Of a DNA stretch of 64,000 bases, positions 22,332 through 33,312 are shown in pieces. The translations under genes and the position numbers were made by a program. Position 1 is the stretch's first letter. Each line of letters begins with the position of its first letter. The notes under the pieces were generated by a model. That model was not told the origin of the DNA. It saw nothing but the letters and a program-made list of their open reading frames with translations, and did not search any database. The stretch is from Phymatolithon calcareum. Taxonomy: Eukaryota > Rhodophyta > Florideophyceae > Hapalidiales. The stretch lies in assembly GCA_977006965.1 (NCBI GenBank), contig OZ345363.1, positions 1,550,001 to 1,614,000 on the forward strand, written 5' to 3'.

Positions 22332-22985
22332 ATGGCACCTCCCCCGCATGATCGCAGTCACTGTGGAAGAATCTCTGCACAACTTGTTCGCCGCCTGGCT
22401 CGGTGTGGTGGAATCAAGCGCGTTTTAGGTATCCGCTACGGCCGGATTCGGAAGCAGAAGGACAAAATTGAGTTGCCGCTTCTAAATCTCGTTCAGAAGT
22501 CTACTCTAAATGTACCCCGTCCTGAAACTCGTCGTTCATCCCTCGGCGTTGCACGGTTCTCGACGGCCTCGAGGGGCGAAGTCTGGATACCGTTCCCAAA
22601 AGAATGTGCAGTGTGTCTTGATATTCTTCAAGGAAATGTCGTAAAACTGTTTTGCGGGCACGTGTTCCACACAGTTTTCTTTGATCAGATTGCTGCTCGT
22701 GCTGTTGCCGACGATAAAATACATCAGTGCTGCTTATGCAAATCTCCTGTTATTCCCAATATTCGATTTTATCCTTCGTTCAAGTCTACGTTCAAGACGG
22801 ACAAGGAGGAGCATGTCACAGCTTGTGCTCCACTTCATCAGAAACAAATTGCAAAAAGGAGGGAGAAGAACAGAAGAAGGAAGGAGAGAAGGAATAGAAA
22901 AGAACAAGAAAACGAAACTCAACGCCAGCAGTTTTTAGATGACCTGCTAAAACGTTCCCCATCCATCGGAGACAAAAATAAATGA
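22332..22985 (+). CDS. RING-type zinc-finger protein with histone H4-like N-terminus
   Basis: This is a 217-residue single-exon frame from ATG 22332. Residues 13-36 (RISAQLVRRLARCGGIKRV.. G..Y) closely resemble the first helix and loop of histone H4, which has a matching RRLARxGGVKRxxGxxY core. The second H4 helix is not clearly matched. Residues 92-136 form a RING-like finger: C92-x2-C95, C108-x-H110-x2-H113, C133-x2-C136. The sixth ligand position (116) is Phe instead of Cys, so one zinc site may be incomplete. RING proteins are usually E3 ubiquitin ligases; activity here is uncertain. Residues 170-207 are Lys/Arg/Glu-rich, likely a nuclear signal and long helix. An AATAAA (22977-22982) abuts the stop codon. 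Confidence 0.75.
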   Translation: MAPPPHDRSHCGRISAQLVRRLARCGGIKRVLGIRYGRIRKQKDKIELPLLNLVQKSTLNVPRPETRRSSLGVARFSTASRGEVWIPFPKECAVCLDILQGNVVKLFCGHVFHTVFFDQIAARAVADDKIHQCCLCKSPVIPNIRFYPSFKSTFKTDKEEHVTACAPLHQKQIAKRREKNRRRKERRNRKEQENETQRQQFLDDLLKRSPSIGDKNK

Positions 22986-23149
22986 GTTGGAAACTTTCTC
23001 TTTGCTCAGCAATGTGTCTGTTCCTGAAACAAAGTAACGATGACTAATTGTTCAATGATAGTCATCAACTACACCGACTTCCACTAGTCTAATATTCGAT
23101 CGACAGATGCGATATCAACTGCGCACTCCCTGGTGATAGGCTACTTAAG
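22986..23149. other. Spacer with LINE-C target duplication
   Basis: The spacer ends with GATAGGCTACTTAAG (23135-23149), the left TSD of the adjacent LINE-C fragment. Confidence 0.5.
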
Positions 23150-23396
23150 AAGAAGAAGAAGTGGAGATTTTTATTATAGTGTTGCCAACGCATCTGCAGA
23201 CGCTTGGGGCAACACTTCTGATGAGCCACGAGGACTCAACTCAGAGCCCAGAGGCTCCATTTCGCATAAAAACGGCTATAGTCAGCAAAATTAGAAAACC
23301 TACCTCTGATCTCAACGGAGAGATCTCGAGGGGGAAAATCATTTCACTTCAATGGCCACGCAGAGCATCGTATCGTGTCGAGGTCGTTTCCTGCGC
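23150..23396 (-). mobile_element. LINE-C 3'-end insertion with 15-bp TSD
   Basis: A 247-bp 5'-truncated copy on the minus strand begins with (AAG)n, i.e. a (CTT)n 3' tail, and the conserved segment CCAACGCATCTGCAGACGC. GATAGGCTACTTAAG flanks it on both sides (23135-23149 and 23397-23411), giving exact element boundaries. Confidence 0.88.
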
Positions 23397-23411
23397 GATA
23401 GGCTACTTAAG

Positions 23412-24125
23412 CAAATCAACCGTCTCCAACAGAGAAGGAAGCAACAACGCACTGACCAAGCATCAACGGAAGGTACTGATTTAAAACGATGTGGCCCCTC
23501 TTTGCTTTGAGGGGCTCATACAGACTACCTTTTATAAGCATTTGTTGCATCCCCTCACTGGATTAGTTGCACAGCATACTACTGTTAAGTTCATGATTCA
23601 TCTATCCATGAGACCAGGGTCAAATTTGAATCTCTGGTTTTAAAAGCTTTGACTCCAATGGCCTCCATGGCGCTGGCCTCTTGACCGTGATTCAAGTGTT
23701 TTTAGAATGCTGTAATCAAGCAGAAGACTTACATGGTCATTATTCATCGATGTACCGATCGTCGATAGTCGATGCCCCGGCTACTTGCGTCAGGATACAT
23801 TGTATTATGTACCATAAAACTATCTGAGAGCAGAACTACAGGAAGCTGCCTTGAGGAGGGAAGCAAGCACCAAAACAATGATGCCGCATATTGTACCATT
23901 AGTCTCGTGCCGACGGAAAGTCAGGAATTCAACGCGATGTAGTAGATCTTGTGGCGGTGAGGAAGGGAACAAAACAGGAGAGCAAAACAGGGTTGGGTCA
24001 CTTGCTTAAAACTGGACCGCGAAGGGAAGTCAATATCCGTGTGCGTGGAGCTATGTCAACCAGGGAAAAGCTCTTCGTTGCAAAGCCAACAAGTTTGAAC
24101 AGAGGAATCTTCGTGTCGCGCCCGT
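23412..24125. other. Unassigned stretch
   Basis: No supported gene. Only short frames occur and none has a recognised motif. Confidence 0.35.
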
Positions 24126-24872
24126 GTTATGTCGCTGTCCCAAGGCGGTCGCTCTTTCCTCTCGCGACTGTATGCCGCACAACTTGGATCGCGATAGTCA
24201 TGCTACTCGTAATATGTGATCTAATGGGCCATACGGGCACGTGCCTCTCGTGTGTCTATATGCTGCAACGGTATCTTTTGCGTAGGTTGTAGTATATAAC
24301 GTAGTTTGTTCCTTCGGCAGAGTAAAGGAAGGTGGGGAGTTCTTTGGATTTCGGCTCGAATGATCGGCTCGTAGCACGCTCAACGTCGGCTGCACGGCCC
24401 TTCGACCGCGCGGGGTCGGAGTTCTTCCCGCCCTTGACCGCATCGGTTCACTCTGCAAGCCAGCATGCTGGTCATTGCGTGCCCCTTTTTCCCTTTTTCT
24501 TGCGACTGTACCAAGGTTGACGGCCAAGCCTTTGTCGCCGCCTGAAGACGATGCCGTCCCTCCCCGTCGTTTCCTTCTTCCCTTCTTTTGTTCGTCTTGT
24601 CGTAAGAGGCGCAGTGTCGTCCGTTCGTCTATCACCAAGCTTATCTCTCTTTCCCACTAGAGTCGTCGTTGTCTCCGTTCCCGATGACTCGCGCTCGTGC
24701 GCGTTCCACACGACCGCTAGAGCTCCCGGAAGTCTACCGCGCTTATCCTCATCACCTGGACGATCGTGTTGCGCTTGCTGAGCTTCCGAAGCCCAGTACG
24801 GCGTAGCGTCGCGCCCGTGCCTGATCATCACGCCGGCATGTGTTCCCGCAAAGCCCATGGAGTGCTCCGATG
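24126..24872 (+). repeat. LTR-like dispersed repeat, copy 2
   Basis: This is a diverged paralogue of 20190-20745 that starts earlier, with TGTTATGTCGCTG at 24126, and has a TATATAA box at 24293-24299. Shared blocks include CTTCGACCGCGCGG, GTTCCCGAT, CTTATCCTCATCACCTG and CATGGAGTGCTCCG. A solo-LTR identity is plausible, but no TSD was found. Confidence 0.5.
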
Positions 24873-25214
24873 TCGATCTACGCGCTTACTCTGTCTGGTG
24901 TCCCCTATCTATTGGGGGTTTTGTTGGCTTGTCTTTCTTTCCTCCTCTTTTTGTCTTGTCTCTCCCACTCTTTTCTTCTCTCTCCTCTCTTGGGGTTTTC
25001 TCTCCCATGTGGCGTCGGGTTCTTTTGGAGCCTGGCGCTACACTTCGCTCGAGGTTGCGTGGAGCTGGCGCAGAAAGCAATTAGGATGCGATCCGGACTC
25101 AATGTATCGCTGTCAATAGGTCTTCGGCAAAACTGAAGAATCCCGAATTTCACACTCTTTAGATCGAGCTCTGTAGATATCTCACAAGACGCCACGCCAA
25201 ATGGCGGGGGTGGT
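24873..25214. other. Unassigned stretch
   Basis: Pyrimidine-rich in its first 130 bp, with no supported gene. Confidence 0.35.
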
Positions 25215-26147
25215 CCCGGCAAGCCCCCAAGAACTCCAGTTAAGAGAGAGGATCATCTAGGATCCGAGCTTTTCCCACCGCCTATGACAGCGGTAGGTTT
25301 CAGCGGACTACATTAGGTAGCTACTGAGGAAGCCTTGTCCGTGTATTCGTACGACTGTGAGGCTTTTAACACCCAATTTGGGAGTAAACCGGCACCCAAA
25401 ACGCTGTTTTCAGGAATATTGTAAGTACCGATTTTCGCAAATGGTAAGCTAGCAGTGAATTCTTTTGTCGGTAATGGTAGAGAACGGAATGGAAAAGACG
25501 AAACGAACCTCGGTTCAGCGATTGCGAGAGTGAATAGGCCAGGAAGAAGCTGCAAAAATTACCAGTTCCCAATTTTTCGCGGGAATGTGTCACGACAAAA
25601 GTTATCAAAAAATTAGAAAACGGCGCATGCTAGCATGCGAAGGGTCGGGGGCAGTTTGTGCGCTAAATGACGGACCGCACTAAAGCTCTGTATTGGCCAA
25701 GAAATGTCTGAAGCATGAGAGCATTTACAGTAAGAGCGCCTGAGGCAGACGACTGTGCACTGCAACGGCGCATGACCGAATTGATTTGGCACGACTCCTC
25801 CCAAACCCCTTCGAAACACCGCACACATATTATGATATGAATATGTTATCATTTTTTTGTAAGTTTGCTTCCAAAATCTGCTTTTTTTTAGCGGCTATCG
25901 ATGACACATACACTAATACTCCGAGTACAAAATCGATGTACGAGCAAACTTATATCGCCTCTCTCTTCCTAACGATGCAAGAAGGTAGCTTGAGCGCTAC
26001 AGATCTGTAGTCGTAGGGGTTCTCTCCACCATTTCCGAAAAAAATAAATGATGTCGGCAGAGAAACAAAAAACATGGCCCGTGTAAAAGTGCAAAAAAAG
26101 TGCAGGTTTACTCCCAAATTGAGTGTTAAATAAACTTCAATAAATTT
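25215..26147 (+). mobile_element. LINE-A 3' end, split by a TTAA element
   Basis: Plus-strand LINE-A tail sequence (TGAGGAAGCCTTGTCCGT...GACTGTGAGGCTTTTAA) stops at 25369 and resumes at 26126 with TTAAATAAACTTCAATAAA. Removing 25370-26125 and one TTAA restores the tail seen in other LINE-A copies such as 45050-45100. Confidence 0.85.
25370..26125. mobile_element. TTAA-flanked non-autonomous DNA transposon (756 bp)
   Basis: TIRs CAC(C/T)CAATTTGGGAGTAAAC lie at both ends and the element is flanked by TTAA (25366-25369 and 26126-26129). It sits inside a LINE-A tail that is continuous without it, which proves insertion. TTAA targets are used by piggyBac and Kolobok transposases; the TIR start CAC fits the former loosely. 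No ORF of note, so it needs a transposase in trans. Confidence 0.88.
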
Positions 26148-26294
26148 GATCGACGCGTTCATTCAGGCCCAAGTTGAAATCGATTGTAATAAATTGCCGT
26201 TGATTTTGCAATCGATCCAATCAATTGCTACCCCTTTTAACACCGAATGCGCGAGAGAGCACTGGTTTTTTGTGGATTCTGAGGAATATTTGGC

Positions 26295-27460
26295 ATAGAA
26301 GAAGAAGAAAGGTGGATTTTTATTTAAACGTTCCCACCGCATCTGCTGACGCTTGGGGCAACTTTCCGTGAGCCAAGGAAATTTGGCTTGATTCTGTCCG
26401 AGAAAAAGTTTCCGATGGTGGGTGTTACAGGATTCGGTGGTTCTTAGAGGGACATCAAGGGAGTAAATTCGTCCACGTTCATGTGTCATGCGAGGGGATT
26501 AGAGTTGCAGCGAGCGTTTACTCCGCCTTGTAGGTACATGGGCTGTTGATATCCTGTAATATGGCCAGGAGTTCGTCGAGCGCTCGCTCAGTCCATGTGC
26601 TCTATTCTTTGAAGAGTCTGTCCATCGAGAGTCCGTTGATGACGTCTTCAATAGACTCATTTCCACATTGGCCAGTCTACTCAATGAGAATGGTGGTACG
26701 CATTAGTGGAAACATGCGAAATGACCCCTTGATTGTTTGTGACCTGTGCTGTCTTGAGTTAAAGAGAAGGCGTGGTGGTAGAGCAATATCCAACGGCGGG
26801 ATAAGTCGCTTTTTCGACTTCTCCACCTCTGCTGCCGCCTCGATGATCTTGGCTCTTTGGTTCCTGATGCTCAAATTATCTGACATACATTTGCAGCTTT
26901 GTACAGGTATCTGTTCATTTCGCGTGGATGATGTCTCGCTTCGCTTCTTCGTGCTCCTTGTTCTCGAGCTCTGTTCCTGTTCATGCTACTAGTGAATCTA
27001 GTCATCTTATCAGTCTCTGCACGAAGCATCGCGCAAACAAATCTCTTCTTCCCTTAAGTTGGAGGATGCGGCACATTTGCCTGCACCTGTCCACGCTTCT
27101 CTTGCCTGGATTGCCTAGGATTTGCCCGCGGAACATGGATTCTACCTTCCTGACTTCCGAAGCCACCTTCCTGGTCCACGGTGTCACGTGTGGAACATAT
27201 TCCCGTCTTTCCTGGACTAGAGATTTGTACAGTCTAAATGACCTTGCGGGATGGACGCCGTTTGTGAACACTCTCAAACGTCTGAGATATCCCAACACGT
27301 TTTCGACTTATCACTTCTCTCAGTCAGTTGGATGCCTGAAACTCCTTCTTTCATTAATTTTACCCTAGGTACTTAACTTCTCGACGCTTCTGTAGACGAC
27401 TCCCCGAGAGGCGGAAGCTATGGCCTGTCGTGTCCTTGGTAGATTTTACAAAGAGATATG
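26295..27460 (-). mobile_element. LINE-C copy, 5'-truncated and decayed
   Basis: The 3' end at about 26295 has the (GAA)n tail and CGCATCTGCTGACGCTTGG. Minus-strand protein segments follow toward 27370: KKRLIPPLDIALPPRLLFNSRQ (26880-26760) and LYKSLVQERREYVPHVTPWT...ILGNPGKRSVDRCRQMCRILQ (27298-27002). The latter matches the IYKALVQPRWEYAMHLTPWT region of LINE-A in position. Several frameshifts and stops are present. Confidence 0.8.
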
Positions 27461-29989
27461 TCTTCTTCTCTGCGGAAAAATATGGAAAGCACATGAACCG
27501 AATGCTCTCCTTCGAATATATACTCCGTTTAATTCTGAAAAATCGTTTATATGCGCAATATCCACTTGAAAATAGAAACGGTCAGTCACAATATAGAAAT
27601 AAGTAAAAAGAAGGATTTCATTATAGAACCCTGTTTGGGGAACGAGTAGACGAACAGAGCGTCGCTTTTTCTTGCCTTCAAGCCGAAAGCAAACCGGAAA
27701 CAGATCGAAACCATCTAAAATCAAACCGAATCCACACCGGAAACAAACCGTAAGCAAGTAACAAGCAAGCCGAAATTGAAAGTGAAATCATTTTTGACAA
27801 TGTTCATTCCGCCCATAAATAAAATACTTACGATATGTTGTTTTCCAAATAGTTTTGGGTGCCCTCAAAAGCTAGTGGTCCCCGATTTTTGCCACTCTGT
27901 TCTCCCACATAGTACTTTGAAAGTTTTGAACATGGCCTGTTACGGAATCCACACCACGAACTAATTTACCTTTCCTGAATTCAGGAAGGCAAGGCTAGCG
28001 AATATTTAAGTAGAAGCCAAAGCGCAGTAGCCGCCTGCCTACAGTCCTCGCGCGACCGTGTGAGGCAAAGGCACAGCACTGCGTCTGCGCATCTGAGTCT
28101 GCGCGGCCCAATTTTGCGGCTATGATTTAGGGCATCCTTTCACACGTGTGTTATCTGCAGCAGCTGGGCCCGAGTCCAGACTCATCTCTGGCCGCAAGCC
28201 CATCTCTGTGGGCCCCCACGGCGCGACACGGTCATATGCAGTACTGCTGCGGCCAATTCTAATTATCATAAGTGTGGACCGTTATGTGCTGTACCTTGCA
28301 AAATGGATTCAGGGATCAATTTGCAAATCTAGCGGTTCATCCAGTCTCCGAAACCGCAACAGCCAGCAGAGGACTTTATATGCCATGGCTTATAAAGTCC
28401 TCTGCTAGCTGCTTGCAAGCACCCATTCCCGAGCTTGGCATTGACAATATGTGCCGCTCCAATCTATATTCTCCGAAAGAGAAAGGATTACTCCGGCGCA
28501 TGCTGCCGGATAAAAATCGTCATGCACGATACGTTCTGGGAAGCATACACTAACAGGATGTTCGACATTTGTCACGTTCGTGCCAAAACCCATGGAAAGT
28601 GAGTCACTATCAATTACTGCTTCTTTCGAGTCTTGCATCGCAACTCGCATTGCGTCATCATCCGCCTCGGCCTCGCAGGGAATGGGGAGCTAAATCTGAA
28701 CACGTGAGCAGTACCCATTGTTCTTCTCGAAATGATTCTTATTAACATGAACTCTTTGTTCTTTTTCAAATGAATATCTTCGTCTTGATTGCAGTTCCCC
28801 GGAGGTTAACCTCACATACCGCTCTACGAGGGTGAGGCCCCATTCCTGCAAGCACATTTCGTCCGTGATGCTGCACTGAACCTGTTCCGATATGGAACCA
28901 AGCTCTCCATACTGCTGTTCTGAGTCCGTTTGAACGATATTCATGTTCATGGCGCCCTCGGCGGCAGAAACAAAACTTTTCTCTAACAGTTGAATATGAT
29001 GTTGCTCTTCACGGACTTCAGGGCCGTGCAGAGCCTGGCAGTAACTATCTGAAGCTGACTTTGTTTGCTGATACTTTAATCAGAACCACTGACGGACTGT
29101 CTCTTCGTCCACCTATTGTTTCTACGCATTTTCTCTACTCTCTGTGTTGCGCTGTGCGGGCCTGAGTATTATTTCCGAAGTGTTGGCTTCATTGCTTGGA
29201 AAACATCAAAAGTTTTCGAGATCTATTTAGACGAAAGTAGGTCACCGCTTGTATGAGTTTAGATTCCTGGTGCAGCTGCCTCCCCAATCTTTTTCTAGTC
29301 GTTTCAATAAATTGAGACACATCAATCAGTGCTGACATCGATTCCACTCTAACTATTTCTTATTGTATCGGAAGGGCAACGACGTAAGCCGGCGAAGACC
29401 CGTATTCATGTACTCATTCCAGTGCCCGTGTGACCTAGTGTTCGTAGTCATGTGCCATTGCCTCACTACTGAAAGGAGATCGGGTTTGAGCCAAGTGCAG
29501 TAACAGCGGTGATCTAAAGGCATGTTGTTAGCTTAAACCACATCAGATGCTCCTCGACTTAAGCCCTCCTATACTGGTCCAGATGTACTTACCCTTGTGG
29601 TCCAATATCATGACTGAAGCGCTAATCATTTCCACCGCATTGAAATTAGAGCAAATCCCAAAGGCTTCTCGTCTCTGCAGTATATCTCGTATTATGCAAA
29701 ACATGGATGTATGGAGCACTGTGCACAATACGAACTGTTACAGATGTGAACTCCATTGCACTATTGGTGCGACAGCATGATGCATTATGCTATCTATGAA
29801 ACGCAGCCTGCCATGTGTCGGAGTAGAGATCTCACGTTTGACGTCAAATGGGCAAGCAAAGATCCAAGCTTAACTGCCGAATGGAAAGGTCCACAGGTGC
29901 CAAATTCTGCATTTCTCTCATATCGTTCACAAAGGTTGCAACACTCATTTTAGGCACCAGTGCGCTCCCCCGGTGTAATGATTTTCATT
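27461..29989. other. Unassigned 2.5-kb stretch
   Basis: No gene is supported. Frames at 28148-28408, 28272-28553 (plus) and 27446-27757, 28690-28950 (minus) lack recognisable motifs. It contains a long palindrome at 28364-28407. Confidence 0.35.
28364..28407. repeat. 44-bp palindrome
   Basis: Arms 28364-28380 and 28391-28407 (AGCAGAGGACTTTATA and complement) are separated by TGCCATGGCT, itself almost self-complementary; one mismatch at the outer end. It could form a cruciform or be the remnant of a small foldback element. Confidence 0.8.
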
Positions 29990-29993
29990 TTAA

Positions 29994-30672
29994 GGACCGA
30001 CATCCCCATCTTTGAAGCGCTCTCACTGGCCGAAACAATGCTCATAAACTGGATGAATATTTTAATTATGTCGTTTGCACGGACGGGACTGTATTCAGTT
30101 TCACGAAAATGAGTAGAAACAATTGAAATATTTTCAAATATGAAGTGAGCAAAAGTTTCCAATGTTCGGCTGTAATCAATCATTACAGAAAAATGATTAA
30201 TGGGTTTCTTCGAACAGTTTCTGCTTATCGTTGGGGCACAACCTGAAATTTACTATATTTTTCGTCTGTTCCTGTGCCGATTTAAAAACATTTTAGTCTC
30301 GCAGCGCGAACATTTTTACCAGTAGACCTTGGACTTTACCAAATTCGCGGTATTCCTATGGTACTACAACCATTTTGAAACTTCTGATAGAGGCAATAAG
30401 AAGTTAAAATATTCTTTTTCGAGATAATTGTCCATCTTTACAGGCGATTCTTTTTCAAGATCAGAATTACGAAAAGTGCACTACACTCCTTATGTCATCA
30501 CTTTTCTTCGATATTTTTATTTTTGTAAAGCTTACCTTCTTGCCTTTCTAAGCAGTTTTCGAAATGCGAAGAACGGATCACGAAATGGTCTTAGCCTGCG
30601 CGTTTAAAGAGCTGTCCCGATTTTCGAACGAACCATCTGAAGAGATTTTCTAGAAAAAGCCTGCGCGCCATG
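29994..30672. mobile_element. Partial second copy of the 33313 TTAA element, inverted
   Basis: It starts after TTAA (29990-29993) with GGACCGACATCCCCATCTT. Over about 680 bp it is an inverted, diverged copy of 34117 back to about 33465. Shared blocks include GAGCGCT(C/T)...TCACTGGCCGAAACAATGCTCAT and CTTTTCGAGATAATTGTCCATC on one or the other strand. The far end is missing; the GC-rich minisatellite begins where the homology stops. Confidence 0.75.
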
Positions 30673-30679
30673 GTCAAGG

Positions 30680-30965
30680 CCCGCCGCCGCGCTCCGTTTC
30701 ATTTCCATCGCCTACCGTGCCCTAGCCGTCGCTCGCCACCGCTCGACGCATTTCCATCACCTGCCGCGTGCCGCCGCGCTGCGGTCCATTTCCATTCCAT
30801 GCCGCTCGCTCGCGGTCGCTCTCCAAGGCGCACCACCGCGTTCCTTTGCATTTCCGTTGCCTGGCGCCCGCTAACCGTCGCCCGCCGTCGCTCGCCGTAC
30901 TTCAATCGCCTGCTGCCCGTTCGCTGTCGCTCGCTGTTGCTCGCCTCATTTCCATCCTGACGCCA
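30680..30965. repeat. Degenerate GC-rich minisatellite
   Basis: Imperfect units built from CATTTCCATCGCCTGCCG and CGCTCGCCGTCGCTCGC-like blocks repeat about four to five times at roughly 60-70 bp spacing. Frames on both strands stay open because of the repeat; I do not regard them as genes. Confidence 0.6.
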
Positions 30966-32863
30966 GCTCTCTGTCGCTCTCCGCCGCTCTTATACCTCTA
31001 CAAAAAGCCTGTGGTGGCACAGATCGGCGGATCTTCGCCACGGAGTAGTCCGCGAATGGTTGCCCGGGATGGCAGTGCAAGGCTCTAGCGAAAAGTATCT
31101 CCCCATGCAGGTTAGTAGCAGAGCAATCAAAAACATACACACGGACTTGGGGTCCAATCGCAAGAGGACACCAACGTCCGTACGCGAACACAGGGGCGAA
31201 GGTCCGAGTACCGGGGCTTGACCGGCGGCGCAGAGTCGAGGTCGTACGCGAGGCCTTCCCTGAGGTGAAAGGACCGCGAAGCTTGGAAGTGAATACGGTC
31301 GATCTGGACCAAACGCGGGTTGCCCCGTTTACTGAAGGCCGGCGGCGAAAGCCCGCCATATATATTAAATCGGTCTTATCATACTACAACTAACCCTAAC
31401 CGGAGAGGCCGGCCAGGCCAAGGGCACTGGGTGTAGGCCCTTGAGGGCTGTAAAGGCCGCGGAAAAACAAGGCCTCTAGGCCACTCATCCATACTACTAC
31501 AAAGCCCTTCCACATCAATGTCGGGACAAACGGGCGTGCAAGACAGTAATGAATATAGTTTTTCGTTACCGACCTCAAAAAGAGCAGAAAAACTGAAGGG
31601 AATGATTGTTCCAGACAAAAACATAAAAGGGCACTGACTACATTGCTCGGGCTCTGGCTCGATTTCTTGTCAACGACGAATTCAAGGGCCGGTATTTCAA
31701 CACGGAACCCCATTTGCGGTCCCCAGATCTCGGGAACAGGGCTGCTGTTGTGGAGTTCGAAGTGTCGCAACTCAAGAAGCTGCACTTTGAGAACTGCATG
31801 CCTGATGAAGATGTCCCTGTCGCACGAAAAAGAAGATAAAACATCACCAGGAGATGGCACTCCGCGACTAGCCTCCCAGAACGGCAAGGGAAGCACTTCT
31901 ATGTCTTGCTTAGAAAACATTTTGCAACCTCTTCTTCTACTTTAATGCAGGTTTCGGAGTTGTCGAACAACTCCCCATCCTTACGGCTACAGTAGACTTT
32001 AACAGATACGAGTGGTATTTGAAGTCACAACATCTCTAAGCCACACAAAGTGCAGAGCTTCGGGGAGCTTAACAGCCGCCGTCCTTCGAAGGGATGACCC
32101 GGGTTGGAAACCATTTAGGATGCTCAAGGCAGATGATAATCTCGCTACCTTCTTTCAACTCCTTTTGTCCTCTCTCCCAGCTTCCTTTAGCATTGCGGCA
32201 CAGCACTAAGGGCGGAATTCGTGTACTACCAAACTACCAGAAGGTGATAGTCTTCTCCCATTGCGAGGCCGGAGCACAGCTCTTGCCATTTCAAAAAGCC
32301 CTGCCTTGGAGCGGGGAAAATTCCTGGATCTGTTCTTGTCTCCTTCCTGTGACGCACAGGTGCACGCGTGGCCGGACCGGTTATGATATCCGGCCGGTAT
32401 CAAATCCGCTTAAATTCGCAAGCTTTCTTTGAAATCCGACGACGGCGGAGTTGAGTATGGCATTTCGAGCGTGGCGAGTTCTCGATTCACCGAGACTCAG
32501 GCGAGCGCGTTCGCGATCGCGCTAGCTATTTCCGGCGGGATTGCTGCGAAAAAAGCGCTTTGTGCAGCTCGATCGCTGTGGCCACTTGCGCCGGCGCGGG
32601 CACGGGCGCCCGGGCCGGAAACTTGTCTTTTGTGGTCCGTTCGGTCTGGTCAGCCTCTCCTCTCGATTCGACCTACGGGAACCTCTATTAACGTTACGAT
32701 CAACGGCAACTACAAGTAAGCAGAACGTAGTCAACTTCATTTTAAAATAAAGCTGTAACCCAAGAATCCGATCCGAACTTAAGTCTTGTGGTACACAAGT
32801 AACTCCGTTGCACACATGTAGCTCCGTTGAGAATGTTAACACACGATTCAAATAGTGCAGCAC
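30966..32863. other. Unassigned stretch with weak coding hints
   Basis: A plus-strand frame of about 67 codons at 31631-31840, without a good ATG, reads ARFLVNDEFKGRYFNTEPH...VEFEVSQLKKLHFENC and ends in a basic tail. It looks more protein-like than its overlaps and may be the end of an unrecognised gene or transposase. The minus-strand 174-codon frame at 31396-31920 overlaps it. GC-rich sequence at 32430-32700 has no recognised gene. Confidence 0.3.
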
Positions 32864-32945
32864 TGAGCGGGAATGACATCAGCCAATAGTGGGCCTATAT
32901 TTTCGCCCCGGCAGGAATGACATCGTTGAGCGGGAATGACATCAG
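32864..32945. repeat. Repeated GGAATGACATC motif
   Basis: TGAGCGGGAATGACATCAG occurs at 32864-32882 and 32927-32945, and a shorter GCAGGAATGACATC lies at 32911-32924. Function unknown. Confidence 0.7.
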
Positions 32946-33312
32946 ATCTTGTTTTTATAGACGCGAGAAAACACGAGCTGCTTTCACGTAACTAACGAAA
33001 TAAATGTGAGCTTGGACCGATAAATATTTCATAGTTCATCTAAAATTGAGCATTTTCAGCGCTCATATCACTTTCATTAAAACTCAGTTCTATTGGCCAG
33101 ATGATTTTCCAAACCCGGTCAACCTTCAACTTATAAAACCTGATGCGGGAAAAATAAGTTGGAAGCTTAAATTCGATTGTTTATTTTGATGTGATGAGGA
33201 TTTTATAAGTTGTAAATCACTACATTATTCCTCGGAGAGGAGAGATCAATAAGATAGATTTTCTCAAGAATTTGAGAAGGGGAAGAGGAAAAAATAAATT
33301 TTTCTCACTTAA

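Noticed and set aside
30670-31088. Open plus-strand frames of about 100 codons
   Set aside because: They are Arg/Pro/Ser-rich products of the degenerate GC-rich repeat and stay open in more than one phase.
31385-31402. CTAACCCTAACC, reminiscent of telomere repeat
   Set aside because: Only two units and no array; expected by chance or as a tiny interstitial remnant.
31396-31920. 174-codon minus-strand frame as a gene
   Set aside because: A more protein-like plus-strand frame overlaps it, and the minus product has no motif; neither is strong enough to call with confidence.
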